DNA of 58,527 nt from an uncultured Eubacteriales bacterium (GTDB lineage: Bacteria; Bacillota; Clostridia; Oscillospirales; UBA644), in contig URFZ01000015.1 of the NCBI GenBank assembly GCA_900547165.1, positions 1 through 58,527 on the forward strand, written 5' to 3'. Position numbers and translations under genes: made by a program. The first letter of the stretch is position 1; every line of letters begins with the position of its first letter. Below the pieces are notes generated by a model. That model searched no databases, was not told the origin of the DNA, and was given only the letters and a program-made list of their open reading frames with translations. Of the stretch, positions 50,692 to 58,527 are shown in pieces.

Positions 50692-51245
50692 TTTGCGGTC
50701 TCCTCTCCCACCCATTCGCACCCGACGTCTTCGCCGAGGTCGCAGGTGTATATCCATTCTATGTTCTGACCGTCTTTGAGTTCGTATTTCGAACAGCCGA
50801 AATTCGGGTATTCGCCGTCCACGCGGTACATCCAGCCCGAAAGCGGGCCGCAGGAGAACTCGTAAAGATAATTTATGCCCCTTATGTAAACGCTGCCGTA
50901 ACTGTTTTCGTCCGAGCCCTGATACTCCATCTGTATCTTGTTATATCGCACGGCGCGGTCAAGAATGTCAAAGACGGTGTCGCCGGAGCGCAGAACGTAC
51001 TCCGTCGGGGGCAGTATCACTCCGTCCGAGGGAATATAATCCCCCTGTTTTAAGGCAGGGTCGAGGTCGTCGAGATTTGAAAGCACCGTGTCGCAGCGAA
51101 TGCTTATCGTCACGGTCTCGGAATCGGGTCTGATGTCGTCGATATGCGTCAGATAATACTCGTCCACGGACTGAATGTTCGTGCCTTTGATAACAAGCGC
51201 GACAAGCAATATAAGCGCGAATACGGCGATTATGTCCTTTTTCGT
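50688..51245 (-). CDS. DUF4430 (transcobalamin C-terminal-like) protein, apparent ACG start
   Basis: The protein has an N-terminal membrane anchor (about residues 5-21) and a DUF4430 domain with CGPLSGWMYRVDGEYPNFG and a late WIYTCDLGEDVG. DUF4430 is the fold of the C-terminal beta domain of animal transcobalamin and intrinsic factor. The start is odd. The only in-frame ordinary start, TTG 51209, lies in the middle of the hydrophobic helix. Seven bases after GGAG of a strong GGGGAGAGG site stands ACG (51245), which would give [M]KKDIIAVFALILLVAL, a complete anchor. This is the second ACG start in the window. Being outside the membrane next to an ECF transporter, it may hand cobalamin to the S component. 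Confidence 0.82.
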   Translation of the reverse strand, partial: TKKDIIAVFALILLVALVIKGTNIQSVDEYYLTHIDDIRPDSETVTISIRCDTVLSNLDDLDPALKQGDYIPSDGVILPPTEYVLRSGDTVFDILDRAVRYNKIQMEYQGSDENSYGSVYIRGINYLYEFSCGPLSGWMYRVDGEYPNFGCSKYELKDGQNIEWIYTCDLGEDVGCEWVGEETAK

Positions 51246-51343
51246 TTTACCTCTCCCCTTTCCTTGTTTTCGGCTGTGCCGATATGGATTTTATTGTCTG
51301 TGCAAATGTGAGTTTAGATTGAATATATTCGGCACAAGTTCGG

Positions 51344-53221
51344 TCAGTCCGAATCCTCGTTTTCGTATTCGGCGCGGAGTTCGTCCATTTCACGGCGCTT
51401 TTTCAGCCTGCGTTTGCGGACGTGAAGCACCACGAATACGGCAAGCGCGGCGATAAGAACAACGGCTGCGGCGGCTATGACAAGCGCGCGGAGCAGATTG
51501 TCTATTCGCGTTTTTGTTTTTATCACGTCTTCCCAACGTTCTATTTTGAGTTTGTCATAATCGGCAAGCGCGTTGTAGCGTTCGACTATATCGTCAACGG
51601 TCTTTTTATCCGCAAGCGACGTTTTCTCAAACGGGTACAGTTTTTCTTTTATCTCGGCGTTCAGCGCGTCTATTTCAGCCTGAACTGCCGCTATTTCCGT
51701 TTTTGCGCGCGTCAGTTTTTCAAGATATAAGTCCTTGCCGTCAAAATCTTCGCTGCGTTCGAGTTTGGACAACAGCGTTGTGACGGTGACGTACTGCTCG
51801 GTCGAAAGTTTTTCGGGAAGCGCGTCAACCGCGGCACGGTCGGATGCAGTAAAATAAAGCAGCGGCGCGTCGGGTTCGTCTTTTTCGGGGCTTTCGACAA
51901 CGGGCGTCTCTGCGGCGATCTTTTCAACGTCGATATTCTTTGCTTTCGCAAGCGACGAAAGATGTCTGTAAGAATAGACATAGGAACGCTCTGTCTCGGG
52001 CAAAGAATAGTATTCCGCAAGCGCCGATCTGAGCGCTTTTGCGTCGGTGTTCGCGCCGAAAGAAGCAATTTTGTTTTCAACGGACGAAATGCGCGATTTA
52101 AGTTCCGCGCTCTGCTCGGAGCGGAAGTCGTAAAGAGTGCGGCTGCCTTTTTCGCGGCGAATGAGCGCCGCCATGGTGTAAAGCGTCTGTTCCCCCGCCA
52201 TTGTATTTGACGCGTCGGGAAGCGAGGACGGATTATCGGGGTCGTAAACGTAAGAATGGACGAACCCGCCGTCTTTCATTCTGTAACGCAGAATACCGTC
52301 GTAAAGAGTATTCCCTTTTTTGATAAAGCGTTTATCCGTGAGAGGGTCTATACCGAGACAGCACAGCGCCACCATAACCTGATCGGTGCTTTCGACGTTT
52401 TCCGTTCCCCAACTTTTGAAATCGCCCGTGTCAAGCTGCAATTCGGAAAGTCTGCCGAGAGCTTCGTCTATAACGTCGTAAACGTGCTTTGTCACGGTCT
52501 TTTCAATCGATTTTTGCTCGTATGTATATGTCTTTTCGGAATTGTAATAAGGTGCCAAAGCCTGCAATGCCATGGCAGTCAGGTCGGGGTCGGAAGCAGC
52601 GCCGCTCAACGCAAAGCCGCCGTCCGGCAGTTGGCGGGACAAAATCTCGGTTATTATATCGTCGCGGGTGTAATAAGCGTCAGCGGGAACGGAGTAACGC
52701 TTTGAGTCAAGCGCGATAAGCCCCCATATCCAGCCGTTTATGCCTTGTCTGCCGAGAGAGGTCGTCTTTCCTCTGTTATACGTTCCGTCCGCAACAAGGT
52801 CTATCTTTTCGCCGTTGCAGACACCGAAAGACGTAGGGTCGCCGCCCGCGGCAAGCACGGAAAGCGTTATTCTGTGCCACTCCGTAGCCTTGACGCTGTT
52901 AAGTTTTCCCGGCTCGGAATAACGTTCCTCTACACGGTCGCGCAGAACGGCAAGATATTCGTCGTAAGCGTCCGCGACATTGAGCCGCGAAAGCCCGATA
53001 ACGTACCAATCCCCCGGCGTAGTGCCCGCAAGTTCGAGGTATTTGCCGTTCATCAGAACGCCGTCCGAAGATGAGCCGACATCGGATTTTTTCCATGATA
53101 TTATGCCGTTTGCGACCTCTTGAAAAGAGGGCTTGTTCGCCGCCGCGAAAGAGGGAACGCAGGCAAAAAGCGAAGCCGAAACGCAGACGGCGAGAAAAAA
53201 GGAAACGAGTTTATTTTTCAT
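51344..53221 (-). CDS. Membrane-anchored alpha/alpha-barrel (terpene cyclase-fold) protein
   Basis: The 625-residue protein has a signal peptide, an alpha/alpha-barrel domain of the prenyltransferase/squalene cyclase fold (about residues 35-350), a helical coiled region (about 355-570) and a C-terminal membrane helix (about 574-596) with a basic tail. The barrel shows VKATEWHRITLSVLAAGGDP, GINGWIWGLIAL and DPDLTAMALQAL. The last resembles the DxDDTA motif of squalene cyclases, but Leu replaces the essential third Asp. The alpha domain of transcobalamin has the same fold and a similar DTxAMA repeat. No terpene cyclase activity is expected. It overlaps the DUF4430 gene upstream by 11 bases. I infer a cobalamin-binding role. 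Confidence 0.85.
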   Translation of the reverse strand: MKNKLVSFFLAVCVSASLFACVPSFAAANKPSFQEVANGIISWKKSDVGSSSDGVLMNGKYLELAGTTPGDWYVIGLSRLNVADAYDEYLAVLRDRVEERYSEPGKLNSVKATEWHRITLSVLAAGGDPTSFGVCNGEKIDLVADGTYNRGKTTSLGRQGINGWIWGLIALDSKRYSVPADAYYTRDDIITEILSRQLPDGGFALSGAASDPDLTAMALQALAPYYNSEKTYTYEQKSIEKTVTKHVYDVIDEALGRLSELQLDTGDFKSWGTENVESTDQVMVALCCLGIDPLTDKRFIKKGNTLYDGILRYRMKDGGFVHSYVYDPDNPSSLPDASNTMAGEQTLYTMAALIRREKGSRTLYDFRSEQSAELKSRISSVENKIASFGANTDAKALRSALAEYYSLPETERSYVYSYRHLSSLAKAKNIDVEKIAAETPVVESPEKDEPDAPLLYFTASDRAAVDALPEKLSTEQYVTVTTLLSKLERSEDFDGKDLYLEKLTRAKTEIAAVQAEIDALNAEIKEKLYPFEKTSLADKKTVDDIVERYNALADYDKLKIERWEDVIKTKTRIDNLLRALVIAAAAVVLIAALAVFVVLHVRKRRLKKRREMDELRAEYENEDSD

Positions 53222-54674
53222 CTTTTTTCTCCGTATTACGCGACGCGCGCTTTTTGAAAATGATAAGCGCGACAAGAATTGCGACGGGAATCAAAACCGC
53301 ACATACGACAGCGAATTTCACGGGCAAAGCAAGCCCGCCGCCGTTTTCGGAATCACCGTTTTCGGTCGAAACCGATTCACCTTTTTCGGCTGTCTGCGCG
53401 GAAGAAGTCGGGGCTTCTCCGTCAGCCGAAGTCGGAGAAACGGAAGTGTTATCCTCCGTCCCCGCAGCAGAAGTCGAAGCGTCCGATTTGTCTGCGGAAG
53501 TCGGGTCTTCAAGCGGGTCGGTCGGCGCGGTCGCGTCCGTCCTGTCAGGGGACGGTGCAGAGAGCGCATTTTCGAGTTTGCCGCGTGCCGCCGAAATTTC
53601 GGACTGCGACGCATTGAGTTTTTCAAGCGTTTTCACCGCAGCAGAAAGAGCAGATGCAACATTTTCGCGGTCTTTGTATTTTGACGCAAGGGCGCGCGCC
53701 ACGGAAACGGTAAGACTGTCGCCGTTTGCCACGGCAAAGTATGCGCCCGTCGGCTGATTTTCGGTGTTGGGGATATCCGTTCCGACGGAGCCGAAACCGC
53801 CGATGTCCGCGCCGTAACCGAGCGTGAAACGGACGCGCACAACGTCTCCGTCCGAAAGATATGTGTCCGCAAAGCCGACGTTGGGGTAAACGTTGTTGAC
53901 AGAATACATCCACCCCGAGCCGTTCGTCAGCACAAATTCACCGAGAAAGCCCTCCCAGTTTTCGGCGTAATCGTTCGGTTCGAAAAACGTCATGGTCTTT
54001 TTCAGATGAGGAACGAGAATCTCGGGCACATTCACATTCAAATCAAGTTTTTTCCGGTAAGACGGACTTTCGCCGCGATTATAGCCGTTGAAACGTTTTG
54101 CGGTCTTGTCTCCGTCCGCGATATACGCAAGATAGAAAGACGACGAAGAAGAGCCTCCGTAATATGCGGTATAACCGTTGTTTTTCAGAAGGCGCAGAAG
54201 TTGGTCGGCGGATGTTTCGCCCTCATATATCGGAACGGAAACGGGCTTGACGATATAACCGCAGCCCAAGGTAAACGCTTCAACGCTCCATACGGCGTGT
54301 CCCGTAACTTCGCCCTTATTTGCCTTTACATATTTGATTTTGTAGGTCTTTGAAAGCGTTTTTTGTCCCGCGACAGCCGAAACGACGACCGTATTTTCAC
54401 CCTCTTTCGTAAAAATGAGGGTGTACGAAGTCTTTTCATTGTCGTCCCAAGTCGGAGCCACGTTTTCGCCGTTCAAAAGAACTGTGGAACCGATTTTTTT
54501 GCCCGAAGCGTCACGCGCACGGACTTCAAACGTTTTTCGGCTTCCGCGCTGAACATAGTTATCGGAGAGCGTGGTTTCAAGCGTCGGGGACGCGGCTGAC
54601 GCAGCGACGGAGAACGCGGAAACAAAAATGCAGACACAAAAGATAAAAGCAATAAGTCTTTTCATTCTTTTCAT
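53211..54674 (-). CDS. Secreted DUF4430 protein with Ig-like domain and C-terminal anchor
   Basis: The 487-residue protein has a signal peptide (to about residue 28), an Ig-like domain (about 30-115), a DUF4430 domain (about 120-300, with NGSGWMYSVNNVYPNVG and a late RVRFTLGYGADIGG), a helical segment, a long Ser/Thr/Asp/Pro linker (about 375-455) and a C-terminal membrane helix with a basic end. AGGAG lies six bases before the ATG. The linker would hold the DUF4430 domain away from the membrane, in or beyond the cell wall. It overlaps the following alpha/alpha-barrel gene, so the alpha-like and beta-like halves are encoded as a pair. Confidence 0.85.
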   Translation of the reverse strand: MKRMKRLIAFIFCVCIFVSAFSVAASAASPTLETTLSDNYVQRGSRKTFEVRARDASGKKIGSTVLLNGENVAPTWDDNEKTSYTLIFTKEGENTVVVSAVAGQKTLSKTYKIKYVKANKGEVTGHAVWSVEAFTLGCGYIVKPVSVPIYEGETSADQLLRLLKNNGYTAYYGGSSSSSFYLAYIADGDKTAKRFNGYNRGESPSYRKKLDLNVNVPEILVPHLKKTMTFFEPNDYAENWEGFLGEFVLTNGSGWMYSVNNVYPNVGFADTYLSDGDVVRVRFTLGYGADIGGFGSVGTDIPNTENQPTGAYFAVANGDSLTVSVARALASKYKDRENVASALSAAVKTLEKLNASQSEISAARGKLENALSAPSPDRTDATAPTDPLEDPTSADKSDASTSAAGTEDNTSVSPTSADGEAPTSSAQTAEKGESVSTENGDSENGGGLALPVKFAVVCAVLIPVAILVALIIFKKRASRNTEKKDEK

Positions 54675-54686
54675 AAAATACTCCTG

Positions 54687-54715
54687 CCGTCCCGCCCCTT
54701 TCGGGAGCGGGACGG
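54687..54715 (-). promoter_or_regulatory. GC-rich intercistronic hairpin
   Basis: CCGTCCCGC (54687-54695) pairs with GCGGGACGG (54707-54715), with further CCC/GGG pairs inside. It has no T-run and ends just before the ribosome site of the DUF4430 gene, so it may stabilise or process the mRNA between the first and second genes. Confidence 0.6.
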
Positions 54716-54741
54716 GTTGAGATTAAATATAAATTATTATA

Positions 54742-57700
54742 TCAGTCAAACAGGGAAGTCGATTTCTTCGCGACGAAATAGAACAGTTTCATCGCGTCGG
54801 CGATGTCGGTCTCTCCGTCGGCGTTGAAATCCGCCACCGCAAGCGCGGTTTCGGGCAGAGCCTCTTTTTTCGCAACGTGATAGAAAACGAGCATAGCGTC
54901 GGTGATGTCCACCTCATTGTCAAAATTCACGTCGCCGTAAAGCGTGGTTATCTGCCATGCAAGAACGGGAAGTCCGCCGTTAATGCCGCAGACATCGGGA
55001 CGGAAAGCGTCACCGAGCAGTTTCAGCGTTTCGTCGGAACGAAGTTCTTCAAAAGTCTTGCCCACGGTCTTGTCCGTGTTGTCTCCGACGGAAGTTTTTG
55101 CGGTGTCAAAGAAGCAGTTTGTAAACGTGTTGTCGTATGTCGTTTCGCCGCAGATGCCGCCCGCAACGTATTTTTCGGAAGTGCAGGTCACATCTCCCGC
55201 GTTGTAGCAGTTTTCGAACGTATGTCCGTCCTGTGCCTTGCCGACGATACCGCCGACAGCGCTGACGCCGCTGACGGCGCCGATGTTATAGCAGTTGCGG
55301 ACAGTTACTTCCACGTTTGTGCCGCCCTGTTCGCGGGTGGTGTCTATATGTCCGACGATTCCGCCCAGCGCGGTGTTTTTGCCGATGATCCTGCCGTCGT
55401 TGTAACAGCCCTCGATAACGCTCTTGCCGCCGTCACGAACCGTTCCGACAATGCCGCCCGAATAACCGGAAGCGTATACGGTCGCGCCGTTCCGGCAGTT
55501 GATTATATCCGCGCCGTTGCTCCAACCGACAATGCCGCCGAGCCAACTCAGATATGTGTCGGGCGAGCCTATCGTGCCGCTTGCGACACCGACGTTTTTG
55601 ATAACGGAGTTTGTGCCCGCATATCCGAAAAGACCGTTGCGGGGAGACGTCAGATTCTCAATCTTGTGTCCGTCGCCGTCAAACGTACCGTCGAACTGTG
55701 TTCTCGATGTGCCTATCGGCGTCCATGTTCTGTCCGCAAGATCGACGTCGGAAGTCATTTTGAAGAATTTGCCCCTGAAAGTATAGCCCTTGGCAATCTT
55801 ATCGGAGATTGCGCAAAGTTCGTCCGCAGTTGCGATAATGTACGGGTCGGATTCCGTTCCCGCGCCGCTCCACGGCATTTTTTCGTTGACTTTTATCGCA
55901 ATCGTTACGCGGTCAACGCCGACGCGGACCGTGAAGGACGAAGTGTCCGTATCAAGCGGGTCGGAAACAAGCAGTTTATAATCGTTAACGGCTTCCCTGC
56001 TGCCGTCGCTGTAAACGGCGGTAACGGTCATACCCGCAGTGTCAAGGCTTTCGCCCTCTTCGTATTCGGTCTTGGCGGGCGCGGTGACCTCGATACCGAC
56101 TATGTATTTTTCGGAATTATCGAGATTGTTTTCGCCGCCCACGCGGTCAAGCGCGTCAAAAAGTGCGTTGCCGTTGCGAACGTATGTACGCTCGTTCTCG
56201 GGAACGGCACGAAGCGCTTCAAGCGCGGTTTTTACAGCCGCCTTATAGTTTTCGTCCGTGGGAGACGGGATATTGTTTATAGCCTCAACCGCGGCAGACA
56301 CAGTCGCTTTGACGGGGTCGGACTGCGAAAGACGCATATCGTAAAGCGAACGGAGTTCGTTTTCAAAACGCCAGTAAGAAACAAGCGCGTAAGTCGCCTG
56401 ATCGTTTGCCATGGAGTTGAAACCGGTATTGAGCGTATGACCGAAGCCGCCGTCATCGGTTCTGAATTTAAGTATTCCGTCAAGCAGAGTTTTACCGCCG
56501 TCGGTCACGAATCGTTCGTCTTTTGCGGGGTCTATGCCGAGTGCGCAAAGAGCAACGATGACCTGCGCGATGCTTTCGGAGTTCTCTGTGTTCCATGAAG
56601 TGAATCCCGCATTTTCGTTCATCATCGAGCCGAGACGGTCAAGCGCGTCGTTGACACATTCGCGCACGGTGCGGCTGACTTCCGTTTTGGACGCGGCGTT
56701 TGTATAAGTGTAAACTGTCTCGTCGTTATAATACGGAGCAAGAGACTGCAACGCCATTGCTGTCATATCCACATCCGAAGACGAACCGTAACCGCCGAGC
56801 ACCCAACCGCCGAACTCATTGCCGTTTACGCCGTCGGTCAGTTGTGTTTTAAGAATTTCCGTTATAAATCTCTCGCGGGGATATTTCGCGTTTGCGGGCA
56901 CGACCGTGTCGGTCACGTCCATGGCGATAAGTCCCCATATCCAGCCGTTCAAGCCCTGCGCACCGGGACCGCGGGAGATAACGCAATTATAACTGCCGTC
57001 CGCAATCAGGTCTATCGGAGCGCCGTTATATGTGCCGAAAGATGTCGGATCGCCGCCGAGCGCCGATATCGTAACAACCGCTCTGTGCCACTCGGTTGCT
57101 TTTACGCGGTGCAGTTTGCCGCCGTTTTCGGCATAAGTTGTTTCAATATAAGTTTTCATCGCGTCAAGATACGCTTCATATCCGTTGCCGTCGTCAATAA
57201 GCGTCTTGCCGTCGTCGGATGCAAAACGTCCCATACCGAGAGCAAGCCAGTCGGTCGCGGTGGAAGATACGCCCGCAAGATAATCGGGATTGCCGAGCAT
57301 CGTATCCGTAACGCCCGCCCGCTTCTTTGCGCTTTCGACTGCCGCGCGGATATAAGAAGCCAACTCGGCGGAGAGCGCGGTTCTTTCAACAAAGCCCGCT
57401 TTTACGGGCTTTTCGGTCGAGATATTCTTTTCCCACGCAAGTACGGGAAGCGTCTCGCCTTTTTCGAATGCAGCGCCGAGTGTGGAAGCGTCAAGCGTGT
57501 CGGCAGCGGTCGCACCTTTTGTCGCATCGCCGTATCCCGAAAGAACAAAACAGTTGGCGCAAGCGCCTCTGTTTGCTCCGAGAACTCCGCCGATATTGTT
57601 TGCGTAGCCTGCGGTGTCTGTGACCGTCCCCGCATTGAAGCAGTTCTCTACAACGGTCGTTGCCGCTTTATGTCCGCCGACAACGCCGCCGACGGTTGCG

Positions 57701-58329
57701 GGACCGCTGACGCGACCCGTGTTATAGCAGTTCCGAACCTCACCCGCACGCCAATGCTGCCCCGAAACGCCGCCGATATAACCTGTTGTGCCGCTGACTG
57801 AGCCTGTGTTCACACAGCCCTCGATAACGCACGCGCCGTTAACATATCCGACAACGCCGCCGATGGCAGAACCGCCCGATACGGCTGCGGAGTTCATGCA
57901 GTTTTCGATTTTTGCGCCGTCGAGTTTGCCCACGATGCCGCCAACGTTCGATGTGCCCTCAACAGAGCCGCGAACAACGAGGTTTTTGACGGTGCCGCCC
58001 TTTACGACGCCGAAAAGTCCCTGTTCCGAACCGCCCGCAACGGACAGCCCCGAAATGTAGTGATACCCGCCGTCAAACGTGCCGCGGAAAGGAGCGGACG
58101 CTGTGCCGACAGGCAGCCACGCGCCTTCAAGCGCGAGGTTTGCGTTAAGAGTGACTGTTTTTCCTTCAAACGTGTTGCCGCCGTTTACCGCGTCGCGGAA
58201 AGCGACGAACTCTTCGACAGTCGAAACGGTCAAATCACCGTCCTCGGCATAAAACGCCGTCGGCAGAAGCGACAGACACATAATTACGGCTATAACAGCC
58301 GCAAAAAATCTTGTTTTGTTCGTTCTCAT
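54742..58329 (-). CDS. Secreted GLUG-repeat, alpha/alpha-barrel, dockerin protein
   Basis: The 1195-residue protein has a signal peptide (to about residue 28), GLUG-type repeats (about 80-300, as GGIVGKLDGAKIENCMN), an alpha/alpha-barrel domain (about 320-680, with VKATEWHRAVVTISALGGDP, GLNGWIWGLIAM and DVDMTAMALQSL), a bacterial Ig-like domain (about 745-815), a second GLUG block (about 820-1110) and a C-terminal type I dockerin (two calcium-loop repeats, GDVNFDNEVDITDAML and ADFNADGETDIADAM). The barrel is closely related to that of 51344-53221. In its DxDxTA motif Met replaces the third Asp of cyclases. The start at 58329 follows GGGAGGA. The dockerin predicts attachment to a cohesin-bearing scaffold. 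It is the first gene of the operon behind the riboswitch. Confidence 0.88.
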   Translation of the reverse strand: MRTNKTRFFAAVIAVIMCLSLLPTAFYAEDGDLTVSTVEEFVAFRDAVNGGNTFEGKTVTLNANLALEGAWLPVGTASAPFRGTFDGGYHYISGLSVAGGSEQGLFGVVKGGTVKNLVVRGSVEGTSNVGGIVGKLDGAKIENCMNSAAVSGGSAIGGVVGYVNGACVIEGCVNTGSVSGTTGYIGGVSGQHWRAGEVRNCYNTGRVSGPATVGGVVGGHKAATTVVENCFNAGTVTDTAGYANNIGGVLGANRGACANCFVLSGYGDATKGATAADTLDASTLGAAFEKGETLPVLAWEKNISTEKPVKAGFVERTALSAELASYIRAAVESAKKRAGVTDTMLGNPDYLAGVSSTATDWLALGMGRFASDDGKTLIDDGNGYEAYLDAMKTYIETTYAENGGKLHRVKATEWHRAVVTISALGGDPTSFGTYNGAPIDLIADGSYNCVISRGPGAQGLNGWIWGLIAMDVTDTVVPANAKYPRERFITEILKTQLTDGVNGNEFGGWVLGGYGSSSDVDMTAMALQSLAPYYNDETVYTYTNAASKTEVSRTVRECVNDALDRLGSMMNENAGFTSWNTENSESIAQVIVALCALGIDPAKDERFVTDGGKTLLDGILKFRTDDGGFGHTLNTGFNSMANDQATYALVSYWRFENELRSLYDMRLSQSDPVKATVSAAVEAINNIPSPTDENYKAAVKTALEALRAVPENERTYVRNGNALFDALDRVGGENNLDNSEKYIVGIEVTAPAKTEYEEGESLDTAGMTVTAVYSDGSREAVNDYKLLVSDPLDTDTSSFTVRVGVDRVTIAIKVNEKMPWSGAGTESDPYIIATADELCAISDKIAKGYTFRGKFFKMTSDVDLADRTWTPIGTSRTQFDGTFDGDGHKIENLTSPRNGLFGYAGTNSVIKNVGVASGTIGSPDTYLSWLGGIVGWSNGADIINCRNGATVYASGYSGGIVGTVRDGGKSVIEGCYNDGRIIGKNTALGGIVGHIDTTREQGGTNVEVTVRNCYNIGAVSGVSAVGGIVGKAQDGHTFENCYNAGDVTCTSEKYVAGGICGETTYDNTFTNCFFDTAKTSVGDNTDKTVGKTFEELRSDETLKLLGDAFRPDVCGINGGLPVLAWQITTLYGDVNFDNEVDITDAMLVFYHVAKKEALPETALAVADFNADGETDIADAMKLFYFVAKKSTSLFD

Positions 58330-58378
58330 GATTTTTCCTCCCGTTTTTGTTTTTCTTTTTTGCGGAGCCGCCCTCTCA

Positions 58379-58430
58379 ACAAAAAAAAGACGCATCGAAA
58401 ACGCCGAACAATAAGCGTTTTGATTGCGTC
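58379..58430 (-). terminator. Intrinsic terminator of the riboswitch leader
   Basis: On the minus strand a near-perfect 16-bp stem (58430-58415 with 58404-58389; AAAACGC with GCGTTTT inside, GACGCA with TGCGTC outside) is followed by eight T. It lies between the B12-box-like sequence and the first start codon, where a transcriptional riboswitch has its expression platform. Confidence 0.8.
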
Positions 58431-58463
58431 CATTCTCGCCAAATATGACAACAAAAAAGAAAC

Positions 58464-58527
58464 GGCAGGATCCTGACTTATGATGCGGCACACGCCGCAA
58501 AGACGCACGCAAAAATACTTTTCGCGT
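58464..58527 (-). ncRNA. Cobalamin riboswitch, 3' part (continues beyond window)
   Basis: On the minus strand ATAAGTCAGGATCCTGCC (58481-58464) matches the B12 box that ends cobalamin riboswitches (typical AAGTCAGGATACCTGCC) apart from one missing base. It is preceded by a small hairpin TGCGGC-N4-GCCGCA (58499-58484). The 5' half of the aptamer would lie outside the window. Position ahead of a terminator and a predicted B12 uptake operon supports the call; without the rest of the aptamer it remains probable rather than certain. Confidence 0.6.

Noticed and set aside
51344..58329. Terpene or hopanoid biosynthesis by the two cyclase-fold proteins
   Set aside because: Both proteins are exported, lack the third Asp of the DxDDTA motif, and are encoded with a vitamin transporter and DUF4430 proteins rather than isoprenoid genes.

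Overview
The window looks like a piece of an uncultured, spore-forming, anaerobic clostridial chromosome, most likely from the Oscillospirales/Ruminococcaceae neighbourhood. The evidence is a forespore sigma factor (SigG), a bacillota-type AddAB recombination nuclease, an NAD(P)-linked [FeFe]-hydrogenase operon, a type I dockerin, ECF-type vitamin transport, and sigma-A promoters with clean 17-bp spacers. The taxonomic placement is inference. Most genes are about half G+C; two genes (83-1267 and 12918-14117) are much richer in A+T and look acquired.

Layout. 1-3475 (minus): SPFH protein, four-helix membrane protein, SIR2-like protein and a zinc-ribbon protein cut by the window edge. 3765-8122 (plus): MarR regulator with a tandem operator and a two-gene heterodimeric ABC exporter. 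8164-9800: ABC-2 exporter pair whose first gene seems to start with ACG. 9845-12728: flavodoxin-fold reductase, band-7 protein, M18 aminopeptidase. 12688-14238: DUF4143 ATPase bracketed by about 90-bp direct repeats. 14284-16361 (minus): class II aldolase, then rplJ-rplL behind an L10 leader but without rpoBC. 16466-19160 (minus): two-component system. 19221-26001 (minus): addA and addB. 26091: sigG. 26863-30960: DUF4317 protein, two small membrane proteins, an epimerase and a divergent TetR regulator. 30976-31201: a MITE-like element. 31231-40230 (minus): ten-gene hydrogenase operon. 40634-42709 (plus): AAA ATPase and AlaX editing protein. 42706-47019 (plus): SGNH lipoprotein, DUF4358 lipoprotein, MBOAT and DHHW proteins of a polysaccharide O-acylation system. 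47128-47207: palindromic terminators. 47348-58527 (minus): a candidate vitamin B12 acquisition operon.

How the genes work together. In the hydrogenase operon, HndABCD-type subunits (NuoE-like, thioredoxin-like ferredoxin, NuoF-like, catalytic [FeFe]-hydrogenase) flank a sensory-type [FeFe]-hydrogenase, two DRTGG proteins, two GHKL ATPases and a PHP phosphoesterase. This suggests that hydrogen turnover and hydrogen or redox signalling are encoded together.

The most exciting part is the last 11 kb. What is probably the 3' end of a cobalamin riboswitch, followed by an intrinsic terminator, leads an operon with two secreted alpha/alpha-barrel proteins (one carrying a dockerin, one membrane-anchored), two DUF4430 proteins (the fold of the transcobalamin C-terminal domain), an ECF T component, a fused two-domain ECF ATPase and a CbrT-like S component. 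I read it as a split, bacterial transcobalamin-like capture system feeding an ECF cobalamin transporter. This is a prediction from domain fold, riboswitch and gene order; none of it is tested.
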